DNA from: Sulfurovum sp.
GTDB lineage: Bacteria; Campylobacterota; Campylobacteria; Campylobacterales; Sulfurovaceae
Length of the DNA: 6,001 nt
Assembly (NCBI GenBank): GCA_015661795.1
Contig: DQVJ01000128.1
Span: 1 to 6,001 of the forward strand
Reading direction: 5' to 3'
Shown one piece after another: positions 1-5,520 of the stretch. The position numbers were made by a program, and so were the translations under genes. The notes under the pieces are model-generated. The model did not search any database, was not told the DNA's origin, and saw nothing but the letters and a program-made list of their open reading frames with translations. Each line of letters opens with the position of its first letter. The first letter of the stretch is position 1.

Positions 1-318
1 ACTATAGTAAGCCATAATAGTTAAAAGTATAGAAATACCCATACTAAGATAAAAACCAAAACCTTTTTTGACAAAAAAAGGAAAAGCTAAAAATAGTGTC
101 ATTGAAGGTGCTATAAGCCACACGATGCTCTTTGAAAACTCTACTGCTTTTACACTACTGTTGGTATCAATATACATCCATGTCATCGCCAAAATAGAAA
201 CCAGAGGAATAGCTGCTAACATAGCACCTAATAGGCTACTTCGTTTTGCTATCTCAGATATAAATACAATCAATAGTGCAGTGACAATCAGTTTTATAGT
301 ATAATATAACAAGTTCAT
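1..318 (-). CDS. DUF3147-type membrane protein, 3' end cut by window edge
   Basis: The minus strand is open from 318 down to base 1 (106 codons, no stop). It encodes a very hydrophobic protein with about four membrane helices near residues 5-21, 29-50, 62-83 and 86-105. The stretch 'SEIAKRSSLLGAMLAAIPL' after helix 1 and the 'KKGFGFYL' turn before helix 4 match the small inner-membrane DUF3147 family (usually about 110-120 residues), so only a few residues should be missing. The family has no known function. The ATG at 318 directly abuts an AGGGA, too close for a normal Shine-Dalgarno. An in-frame TTG at 312-310 sits 6 bases from it and would give a start 'MLYYTIKL' like relatives, so 312 may be the real start. 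The plus-strand frame over the same bases is a shadow. Confidence 0.82.
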   Translation of the reverse strand, partial: MNLLYYTIKLIVTALLIVFISEIAKRSSLLGAMLAAIPLVSILAMTWMYIDTNSSVKAVEFSKSIVWLIAPSMTLFLAFPFFVKKGFGFYLSMGISILLTIMAYYS

Positions 319-351
319 TCCCTTTTTTACTAAAATATATGATGCACCCTT

Positions 352-370
352 ATATAGTACTATATTATAC
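352..370 (-). promoter_or_regulatory. Possible promoter of the DUF3147 gene with overlapping palindrome
   Basis: On the minus strand a perfect TATAAT lies at 369-364, about 46 bases before the ATG at 318. No good -35 is visible 16-18 bases upstream. The -10 box overlaps the left edge of a perfect 14-base palindrome, ATATAGTACTATAT (352-365), which would cover the transcription start and could be an operator. AT-rich palindromes also arise by chance, so the operator idea is weak. Confidence 0.4.
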
Positions 371-438
371 GTTCACTTTCATCATCAATAAGTGTAAAGT
401 AGCACCACACTTTATACAGGATCTGTGCATCTACTATG

Positions 439-1134
439 TTATTGACTCCCAAATTTTTTCTTACTACCCACAAGCCAATAAGATATAGACAAGCCGACAA
501 TCACTGCACCAATAATCAATAGCTCATCAGACTTTTCTGAAGACAAAGAGTAAATCAATACTTTTCTAATAAGCGCAGCCATAGCAAGCATAATAAACGC
601 CCCGATGGCAAATCCCTTGCCTTGTAGATGGTTTATCTCTTCATGGATGAGCTCTATGGCCGCCCATAACACTAGTAAAGACCCAAGCACGGTTAAAATA
701 CCTTTTTCTATACTCACAGAAGTAAAAAAGAGTAAATATATATCGTATAAAAAAAGTCCTATTGCAAAAAATGCCACTAGAGCCAATGCCGCTGCTAAAA
801 AGTAATTAATGTATGAATTAAACTTTTTTAGACCCGTTAAAATGTTTTTCTCTATTTGGGATAAAGACAAAAACTTGCTTAACTCCTCTTCTCTATAAGA
901 GCTTGTAAGTACATCCAGATTCATATCGATGATCTTTTCAACGGCATGTATCTCTTTTACATGTTGCTCTTTGTTGTCAAAGTTTTCTTCTATACTTTGT
1001 AAGGCAAAGGTACGCACAAAGGTAAAGGCAGAATTTACATAGTGTGTAGGCAAGCCTATCTTTACATGTATTTCTCCTATCTTATAGAGATTTATAAAAT
1101 AAAAATTATCGTATTTCCCTGAAAAAAGGTTCAA
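439..1134 (-). CDS. Downstream open part of the broken globin sensor (TTG start possible)
   Basis: After the internal stop the frame is open again. The first usable start codon is a TTG at 1134-1132, giving 231 residues with the proximal His (here residue 23), the rest of the globin helices and the four-helix membrane domain. There is no convincing Shine-Dalgarno before the TTG, and the predicted protein would start in mid-helix at 'NLFSGKYDN', so independent translation is doubtful. It may be annotated as a protoglobin-domain or PsiE-like protein. The membrane part is intact and shows no further stops or frameshifts, which argues that the break is recent or artefactual. Confidence 0.4.
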   Translation of the reverse strand: MNLFSGKYDNFYFINLYKIGEIHVKIGLPTHYVNSAFTFVRTFALQSIEENFDNKEQHVKEIHAVEKIIDMNLDVLTSSYREEELSKFLSLSQIEKNILTGLKKFNSYINYFLAAALALVAFFAIGLFLYDIYLLFFTSVSIEKGILTVLGSLLVLWAAIELIHEEINHLQGKGFAIGAFIMLAMAALIRKVLIYSLSSEKSDELLIIGAVIVGLSISYWLVGSKKKFGSQ

Positions 1135-1176
1135 AAACCATTCTTTTATCTTCGTACGATGATGCGCAATGATAGC

Positions 1177-1344
1177 TTAGTCTTTTAAGAACTTAGCTGT
1201 AGCACCAAAATCCCAAATATAATCATAAAATTCATCTACAAATTTCTCTACGAGATTTTCCATCCTTGGCTGTAATTCTTTTAATATTTGTGCTTCTTCA
1301 TCAGTAAATTTATAATGATTTTTTAGAGTAGTATGCTGTTCCAT
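1177..1344 (-). CDS. 55-residue N-terminal protoglobin fragment ahead of the stop
   Basis: This is the part of the broken globin-coupled sensor that ribosomes would certainly translate, because the AAGGAG and ATG are well placed. It covers the A-to-C helices of the globin domain and ends 'AKFLKD' before TAA. It lacks the haem-ligating proximal His and all membrane segments, so it cannot work as a haem sensor. It could be mistaken for a separate small gene, but its sequence continues directly into the next open segment in the same frame. Confidence 0.5.
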   Translation of the reverse strand: MEQHTTLKNHYKFTDEEAQILKELQPRMENLVEKFVDEFYDYIWDFGATAKFLKD

Positions 1345-1356
1345 CTTGACTCCTTT

Positions 1357-1369
1357 GTATACTGTATAC
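1357..1369. repeat. 13-base GTATAC palindrome between the two globin genes
   Basis: GTATAC-T-GTATAC fills the gap between the single-domain globin stop (1370) and the Shine-Dalgarno of the protoglobin gene. Each half is itself a palindrome and the two are also a direct repeat. It is too short and lacks a T-tract to be a terminator. It could form a small mRNA hairpin near the ribosome-binding site or be chance. Confidence 0.4.
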
Positions 1370-1792
1370 CTAGCTTGCTATATAGAGTTCTTTTTCTCTA
1401 GCGATAAACACTTCAGCTAGAAATCCATATGCTTCTGTCCATGCATCCATAACTTCATCTGTAGCTGCGTCACCTAGTACTTGTCTTATGGCTTCTAGAA
1501 GTGCCTCACCTACCCATGGATAATGTTCTGGTAAGATACTTGTATCTACGTGTATTTTAGCCACTTTATCTATGCCTTTTTGTAGGCTTCCCAAGTTATC
1601 TATATTGGCAGCGTATGCATATACCATGTTTGCTAGCTTTTTGTACTGGTCAGGTGCTGCATCTTTAAAAAGGTCTTTTGCCTCTGGGTGTCTTTCAAAT
1701 AATACCCCATACATCACAGAAGTAATATCTTCTCCATGTTTCTTCAATACTGGTGCCGTTGATTTGATAATCGCTTTTGTTGCTTCGTTCAT
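1370..1792 (-). CDS. Single-domain globin (flavohaemoglobin-like globin domain, Cgb/Vgb type)
   Basis: This 140-residue protein is a complete 3-on-3 globin with no reductase domain. It binds haem and, like Campylobacter Cgb, is expected to convert NO to nitrate with O2 in the cytoplasm; the reductant must come from another protein. Visible landmarks, aligned by eye to flavohaemoglobin, are B10 Tyr28 ('SVMYGVLFERHPE'), CD1 Phe42, a distal Gln49, proximal His81 ('KVAKIHVDTSILPEHYPWVG'), Tyr91 and the 'DAWTEAYGFLAEVFIAREKELY' H helix. The tyrosine/glutamine distal pocket fits NO dioxygenation better than simple O2 storage. The ATG at 1792 is fixed by AAAGGA six bases upstream. The gene is first in an operon whose second member is the broken globin-coupled sensor, and it lies behind a Crp/Fnr-type operator. 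The gene symbol is left open because assignment to cgb rests on family and context only. Confidence 0.95.
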   Translation of the reverse strand: MNEATKAIIKSTAPVLKKHGEDITSVMYGVLFERHPEAKDLFKDAAPDQYKKLANMVYAYAANIDNLGSLQKGIDKVAKIHVDTSILPEHYPWVGEALLEAIRQVLGDAATDEVMDAWTEAYGFLAEVFIAREKELYIAS

Positions 1793-1813
1793 TTTGTATC
1801 CTTTATTGTTTAG

Positions 1814-1826
1814 ATACCGAACTATA
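1814..1826 (-). promoter_or_regulatory. -10 box and predicted start of the globin operon
   Basis: TATAGT at 1826-1821 on the minus strand is a good -10 hexamer and predicts a start near 1814, about 21 bases before the ATG. It lies exactly 22 bases from the TTGACAATTGTCAA box and has no -35 of its own, as expected for an activator-dependent promoter. Confidence 0.65.
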
Positions 1827-1847
1827 ACGAAGAAACTACGATGTTAA

Positions 1848-1863
1848 ATTGACAATTGTCAAT
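1848..1863. promoter_or_regulatory. Crp/Fnr-family operator (TTGAC-N4-GTCAA), probably NO-responsive
   Basis: ATTGACAATTGTCAAT is a perfect 16-base palindrome. Its core, TTGAC-N4-GTCAA, has the layout of Crp/Fnr-family sites: Fnr TTGAT-N4-ATCAA, and NssR TTAAC-N4-GTTAA upstream of Campylobacter cgb. If TATAGT (1826-1821) is the -10, the centre falls at -41.5, the classic class II activator position. This predicts that an NssR/Dnr/NnrR-like protein encoded outside the window turns on the globin operon in response to NO or low O2. Which family member binds is inference. Confidence 0.75.
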
Positions 1864-2000
1864 AATAGGAGTAAATTAGTCTGATTTAAATTTTTTCTTT
1901 AGATATTCTACCTATTGTAATATTTACACACCTCTATTACGATAGAATACTCCTTAACTCACTACACTCTTAATAAAAACCCATGTCCTCTCTTAAAGTC

Positions 2001-2294
2001 TTATTTACATTGAATTATTAAGTTTCTAGTATTACTACTTGACCCAGACAGTACATCTTTTCCGGCAAAGATACTTGACTCTTTGTCGGTCATTTTTTCT
2101 AACACTCTGTAACCTCTAGTTCCACAAATTTCTCCAGCTTCTTCATAACATTCACCCCAAGTTCCAAGAACTCCCGAACAGTCTATGCTATGTCCTTTTT
2201 TTCCACTAGAAGTATAGGTTGGTTCTGAGGTTGCACACCCTGTTGCTAAAAGAGCAAGTATCGCTGTTATTGAGATTGTTTTTGTTGTAATCAT
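2001..2294 (-). CDS. Small cysteine-rich lipoprotein of unknown function
   Basis: This 97-residue protein begins with a short signal peptide (Lys5 then a hydrophobic run) ending in a lipobox 'LLATGC' with Cys20 as the lipidated residue. The mature part is small and carries four more cysteines (39, 49, 57, 96), enough for two disulfides in the periplasm. The pattern 'SIDCSGVLGTWGECYEEAGEICGTRGYRVLEK' to a final 'RNLIIQCK' recalls a widespread family of short proteobacterial lipoproteins with C-S-G, W-x-x-C-Y, C-G-x-x-G-Y and terminal x-C blocks, for which I know no function. The ATG at 2294 is supported by AAAGGA seven bases upstream. It is transcribed away from the response regulator, and no clear terminator follows before the globin promoter. 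Confidence 0.85.
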   Translation of the reverse strand: MITTKTISITAILALLATGCATSEPTYTSSGKKGHSIDCSGVLGTWGECYEEAGEICGTRGYRVLEKMTDKESSIFAGKDVLSGSSSNTRNLIIQCK

Positions 2295-2327
2295 TTTTTA
2301 TCCTTTAGTTTTTGATAAAGGTAGTAT

Positions 2328-2333
2328 CTTATA
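2328..2333 (-). promoter_or_regulatory. Possible -10 box of the small lipoprotein gene
   Basis: TATAAG (minus strand) lies 33 bases before the lipoprotein ATG, directly after a T-rich run. No -35 is recognisable. It is back to back with the candidate response-regulator promoter, so the 67-base gap would hold divergent promoters. Confidence 0.35.
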
Positions 2334-2350
2334 AAAAAATGAAAAAGAAG

Positions 2351-2356
2351 TATAAT
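2351..2356 (+). promoter_or_regulatory. Candidate -10 box placing the response-regulator start at its ATG
   Basis: A perfect TATAAT ends five bases before the ATG at 2362. Used as a -10 it would start RNA at about 2363, giving a leaderless or nearly leaderless message. The only Shine-Dalgarno-like string, AAGAAG (2345-2350), is 11 bases from the ATG, longer than usual. No -35 is evident. Either the gene is leaderless or the real promoter lies further upstream. Confidence 0.35.
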
Positions 2357-2361
2357 AACCT

Positions 2362-3033
2362 ATGCAGACAGAATTTTCACAACTAACCATACTCTATGTT
2401 GAAGATGATGAGATAATACGAAAAAATGCTCTCATGTACTTAGAAAATATATGTAAAAAAGTTTGGGGAGCAAAAGATGGATTGGAAGCTTTAGAGATAT
2501 ATGAGGATTACAACCCTGACATTATCATCTCAGATATTAAGATGCCACATCTCAATGGGCTTGATATGGCTAAAAAGATACGTCTAAAAGATAAAGATAC
2601 TCCTATCATATTAGCCACAGCTTTTACCGACACTAGCTACCTTCTAAAAGCTGTAGAGCTTCAGCTCATTAAGTACTTGGTAAAGCCCATCACTTCTACT
2701 AAGTTACTTGATGCACTCAACCTTGCCTACGAACACCTACATCAAAATATAGACAGTGTAGTTAAACTCTCTTCTCATGGCATCTATGACACACTGAACC
2801 AAACGCTCATCATAAAGGAGGGTATTGTTAAGCTTACTAAAAATGAACTAGCACTTTTAGACCTACTTGCTAAAAAACACAAACAACTCGTAACCTACAA
2901 AGAGATTGAAAACCATATATGGTTAGATGAGGGAATGAGTATGGACACACTACGTTCACTTATGCGGTCTTTACGTAAAAAGCTCCAAGACATTCCTATA
3001 GAAAATGTTTCTGGTTTGGGGTATAAGCTTTAG
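2362..3033 (+). CDS. OmpR/PhoB-type response regulator
   Basis: This 223-residue cytoplasmic regulator is full length. The receiver domain (about 5-125) has the acidic pair Asp15/Asp16, phosphoacceptor Asp58 ('DIIISDIKMPHLNG'), Thr86 and Lys108 ('YLVKPI'). After a short linker, residues about 145-223 form a winged-helix DNA-binding domain: 'LTKNELALLDLLAKK' leads in, 'TLRSLMRSLRKKL' is the recognition helix and 'GLGYKL' is the closing wing. It should be phosphorylated by a sensor kinase and control promoters, most simply by the histidine kinase encoded at 4225-5520, with which it shares a cluster. Its target genes cannot be read from the window; the downstream lipoprotein and the divergent lipoprotein are natural candidates. 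The start is the only ATG that gives a normal receiver N-terminus, though its ribosome-binding site is weak. Confidence 0.95.
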   Translation: MQTEFSQLTILYVEDDEIIRKNALMYLENICKKVWGAKDGLEALEIYEDYNPDIIISDIKMPHLNGLDMAKKIRLKDKDTPIILATAFTDTSYLLKAVELQLIKYLVKPITSTKLLDALNLAYEHLHQNIDSVVKLSSHGIYDTLNQTLIIKEGIVKLTKNELALLDLLAKKHKQLVTYKEIENHIWLDEGMSMDTLRSLMRSLRKKLQDIPIENVSGLGYKL

Positions 3034-3048
3034 GGAACCTCTAAATTA

Positions 3049-3084
3049 AATTTTCATTATTTTTTCATTTTTTCATTTTATACT
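3049..3084 (+). promoter_or_regulatory. Campylobacterota-style promoter before the ClpP-fold lipoprotein gene
   Basis: TATACT (3079-3084) is preceded by evenly spaced T-runs, each followed by CAT, instead of a -35 box. Periodic AT-content upstream of a -10 is known for the main sigma factor promoters of Campylobacter. It predicts a start near 3091 and a leader of about 21 bases containing the AAAAGGA ribosome-binding site. The lipoprotein gene could therefore be transcribed separately from the response regulator. No hairpin terminator is visible in the 78-base gap. Confidence 0.5.
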
Positions 3085-3111
3085 TTGGCATCTAAACCAA
3101 AAGGATTGAAA

Positions 3112-4191
3112 ATGAAAAACGATACACATGCAGCTTTAAAAGCTATGATGATTACGCTACTTGGATTTACACTTATTGGCTGTGGCAGTAGCTCCACGCC
3201 CAAAAACAACACAGCAAAAGATGAGTTTATCTCACTAGATAAGCGTGCTACTTATGAAAATGGCTACCTAGAGATAGATGGTAAAAAAACTACTTTACAT
3301 TACAGTAGTTTTTTAGGAGTCCTAAAAAACAATACACCTACCCCACTAGGTATTGGTCTATTTTCCGAAAATACTCTTTCTCCTTTGGTCATAATGTCCG
3401 CGGATGAAGGCAGTTTTTTACTACCAAACTTTCAAAGTTTTACAGTCAAAAATGACAAAACTAATGAGAATTATAGATGTAAGGATATTACCATCCAAGA
3501 AAATGAATCGCAAGTTGTAAAAAACTATGATACCGTGCTGATTACTGGACATAACTGCATACCTAATGATATCAATAAACCCAATAAAGATGTACATATT
3601 AAACTAACAGAATCCATGATTATTGGTGGTGCAAGTACACTTAAAATTGTAAATAATAAAGCCTACTTAAACACAACCTACACCTTAGCCGATAATCTAC
3701 TGGTACGAGGTGCACTAGGTACAAGAGCCTATAACCAAATCTTTGACCTCATCCATAATCACCCCAATGTGAAAACCATCGTTGAACAACAAGTAGCAGG
3801 CTCAAAACATGATGCAATCAATGTGCAAACAGGTAGGCTCATACGAAAATATGGACTAAATATTCATTTAGAGTCAACGAGCCAAATTGCATCAGGTGGT
3901 GTGGATTTATTTCTTTCTGGTAAAAAAAGAACTATGGAAAGTGGAGCCAAAATAGGTGTACACTCTTGGGCGAGGTCAGATGATGATGGGAAAATTGATA
4001 TTCAAGGATTTGATTTACCCAAAGACAGTCCATTACATGTTAGTGAAGGTGGGCTTCAGTACATTAAAGAGATGTTAGGTGATGTCATAGGTGAAGCTTT
4101 TTACTTCTTTGCCGTGTATGTCGCTGAGGCACAAGATATACACCTCATGAATGACGCTGAAATAGAAGAATATCAGCTACTTACGGAATGA
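3112..4191 (+). CDS. Lipoprotein with ClpP/crotonase-fold serine-protease-like domain
   Basis: This 359-residue protein has an export signal ending in lipobox 'LIGC' (lipid-bearing Cys24), a Ser/Asn-rich tether, a mainly beta-strand region (about 45-180, with Cys123 and Cys149 as a possible disulfide), and a C-terminal domain (about 190-359) resembling the ClpP-like COG3904 periplasmic family. That domain reads 'GRLIRKYGLNIHL', then 'SQIASGGVDLFLSG', then 'GAKIGVHSW', then 'AQDIHLMNDAEIEEYQLL'. By analogy with ClpP these give nucleophile Ser261, His284 and Asp342. The usual 'SPGGS' oxyanion loop appears as 'VAGS' (228-231), so activity is plausible but not certain. It could cleave an envelope peptide or protein. 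The ATG at 3112 is chosen over an in-frame TTG at 3085, because AAAAGGA lies six bases before the ATG and the TTG abuts the -10 box. It sits between a response regulator and a histidine kinase. Confidence 0.85.
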   Translation: MKNDTHAALKAMMITLLGFTLIGCGSSSTPKNNTAKDEFISLDKRATYENGYLEIDGKKTTLHYSSFLGVLKNNTPTPLGIGLFSENTLSPLVIMSADEGSFLLPNFQSFTVKNDKTNENYRCKDITIQENESQVVKNYDTVLITGHNCIPNDINKPNKDVHIKLTESMIIGGASTLKIVNNKAYLNTTYTLADNLLVRGALGTRAYNQIFDLIHNHPNVKTIVEQQVAGSKHDAINVQTGRLIRKYGLNIHLESTSQIASGGVDLFLSGKKRTMESGAKIGVHSWARSDDDGKIDIQGFDLPKDSPLHVSEGGLQYIKEMLGDVIGEAFYFFAVYVAEAQDIHLMNDAEIEEYQLLTE

Positions 4192-4224
4192 TGCAGAATA
4201 ATAATTAGATAATTTCGCTAAAGT

Positions 4225-5520
4225 ATGCCTATGAACTTTTATATATTTTTTATGGGAATATCCCTTGGCATTATAGGTATGACTGCTATCTATAATGCCG
4301 TACTTTATTACTATAATCATAAAAAAGCATTCCTTTATTATGCATTGATGCAAGTAGGAATGCTAGGTGTACTCTTTTATGATGAAAGCATCATGTTTGT
4401 GCTTTTGCCAAATCAAATATCTAGTGAATTAATTTATTACTTTATCTCACTCTATACACTTTCTTTTGTACTGATGTTTGCTTATACATTTTTAGAAGTA
4501 AACAAATACTTAAAAAAACAGATAAAGATTTTTAAGCTATTGTTTGCAAGTACATTTATAGTCTTCTTTATAGATATGTTACTCTACCCCTCTACTATAC
4601 TATTTGATTTTGGTCTATATCTAGGTATTTTCGTTTATGTCATTTATATCGGATATCTTAGGGTCAAACAACATTCAAAACCTGCCAAGTTTTATCTACT
4701 AGGGTGGAGTATTTTTCTTCTCTTCGTCATCATTGATGCATTTTCAGAGATACAACTAGAAAACATTACCTTTAACCCTATAGTTATAGGCTCAGTCACA
4801 GAAGCTATCATCTTAGCCATTGCTCTTTCATACCAACTAAATGAACGTAAAAAAGAGCAAATAAGGCAACAACAACTTCTCATACACCAATCTAAACTAG
4901 CCTCTATGGGTGAGATGTTAGGAAACATCGCCCATCAGTGGAGACAGCCACTCACACGCCTCTCTTACACCTTTATGAATATTGAAGACCAAGAAGATAA
5001 AGCAGTACGAAGTAAACTTGTAGAAGAAGGTACTAACCAACTAGAGTTTATGTCTCAGACCATAGATGACTTTACAAACTTTTATGCACCAAGTAAAGAA
5101 AAAGAGAGCTTCTCTCTTGCCATAGAGACACAAAAGATGCTAGCACTCATACCACATGAAGAGATAGACATACACTTAAAAGTAGAAGAAGAAAGTATGA
5201 TAGTCAACTACAAAAATGAATTTAAACAAGTACTACTCAATCTACTCTCCAATGCTTCAGAAGTCCTCAAAGACAGAGAGATACTACAACCCCGTATTGA
5301 CATCGTCATACACAATAATGCACTCAGTCTCTGCGACAATGCAGGAGGTATCCAACTTGACAATATAGAAAAAGTCTTTGAACCTTACTTTTCTACAAAA
5401 GAAGATAGCTTAGGTATAGGACTTTATATGTCAAAGATGATTATAGAGAAAAACATGGGTGGGAAGTTGTCTGTATCGAACACTCCTCATGGTGCGAAGT
5501 TTGAAATAATTTTCAGTTAA
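4225..5520 (+). CDS. 7TMR-DISM-like sensor histidine kinase
   Basis: The protein has 431 residues. Seven membrane helices (near 5-27, 36-56, 66-90, 102-121, 126-145, 155-173, 183-203) resemble the 7TMR-DISM module: 'TAIYNAVLYYY' and 'AFLYYALM' early, 'IGSVTEAIILAIALSYQL' at the end. A charged, Gln-rich linker leads to the HisKA dimerisation helices with phosphorylated His237 in 'GNIAHQWRQPL'. The ATPase domain (about 320-430) has N-box Asn343 ('LLNLLSNASEVL'), Asp371 in 'CDNAGGI', F-box 'VFEPYFSTKE' and the G2 loop 'LGIGLYMSK'. There is no N-terminal periplasmic sensing domain, HAMP or PAS, so the signal must be read by the helices or by a partner such as the lipoprotein encoded 33 bases upstream. 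It probably phosphorylates the response regulator of the same cluster. A stop codon lies two codons upstream, so 4225 is the earliest start; ATG 4231 is equally possible because neither has a clear ribosome-binding site. Confidence 0.93.
   Translation: MPMNFYIFFMGISLGIIGMTAIYNAVLYYYNHKKAFLYYALMQVGMLGVLFYDESIMFVLLPNQISSELIYYFISLYTLSFVLMFAYTFLEVNKYLKKQIKIFKLLFASTFIVFFIDMLLYPSTILFDFGLYLGIFVYVIYIGYLRVKQHSKPAKFYLLGWSIFLLFVIIDAFSEIQLENITFNPIVIGSVTEAIILAIALSYQLNERKKEQIRQQQLLIHQSKLASMGEMLGNIAHQWRQPLTRLSYTFMNIEDQEDKAVRSKLVEEGTNQLEFMSQTIDDFTNFYAPSKEKESFSLAIETQKMLALIPHEEIDIHLKVEEESMIVNYKNEFKQVLLNLLSNASEVLKDREILQPRIDIVIHNNALSLCDNAGGIQLDNIEKVFEPYFSTKEDSLGIGLYMSKMIIEKNMGGKLSVSNTPHGAKFEIIFS

Larger units (their letters stand above)
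439..1344 (-). pseudogene. Globin-coupled sensor (protoglobin + 4-TM PsiE-like domain) with in-frame stop
   Basis: Reading from the ATG at 1344, which has a strong AAGGAG Shine-Dalgarno 5-6 bases upstream, one frame runs to the TAA at 441-439. It is broken only by a TAA at 1179-1177 (codon 56). Both sides belong to one protein of about 301 residues. Residues 1-175 are a protoglobin/globin-coupled-sensor domain: 'LQPRMENLVEKFVDEFYDYI' (B-helix Tyr region), 'WFLNLFSGKYDN', and proximal His93 in 'KIGEIHVKIGLPTHY'. Then come four membrane helices near 180-206, 215-233, 245-266 and 274-292; the last two, with 'ALIRKVLIYSL' between them, resemble the phosphate-starvation PsiE family. Globin-plus-4-TM sensors are known, for example GsGCS of Geobacter. 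The family senses O2/NO/CO through haem. It lies 25 bases behind the other globin gene, probably in one operon. The stop falls in the middle of the globin fold, so this is most likely a recent nonsense mutation (for example GAA to TAA) or a base-call error. Confidence 0.8.

Noticed and set aside
68..304. Plus-strand open frame of 78 codons
   Set aside because: It lies wholly antisense to the DUF3147-type gene, whose family match and hydrophobic helix pattern are on the minus strand.
390..412. Hairpin AAGTGT/ACACTT with an 11-base loop, as a possible terminator after the globin operon
   Set aside because: Only six weak base pairs, a large loop and no T-tract on either strand.
605..805. Plus-strand open frame of 66 codons
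   Set aside because: Antisense to the membrane domain of the broken globin sensor; no family resemblance and no ribosome-binding site.
1177..1344. The 55-codon piece as an independent conserved small gene
   Set aside because: Its sequence is the first third of a globin domain that continues in the same frame directly after the stop, so truncation explains it better.
1572..1847. Plus-strand open frame of 91 codons
   Set aside because: Antisense to the clearly recognised single-domain globin and its promoter.
1933..1946. Small hairpin TCTAT-TACG-ATAGA between lipoprotein and globin genes, as a terminator
   Set aside because: Five AT-rich pairs and no following T-tract; not distinguishable from chance.
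3085..3111. In-frame TTG start nine codons before the lipoprotein ATG
   Set aside because: It abuts the -10 box TATACT, has no Shine-Dalgarno, and the ATG at 3112 has AAAAGGA at good spacing and gives a normal signal peptide.
4692..4928. Minus-strand open frame of 78 codons with several cysteines
   Set aside because: Antisense to the histidine kinase; the cysteine content comes from reading the kinase codons backwards.
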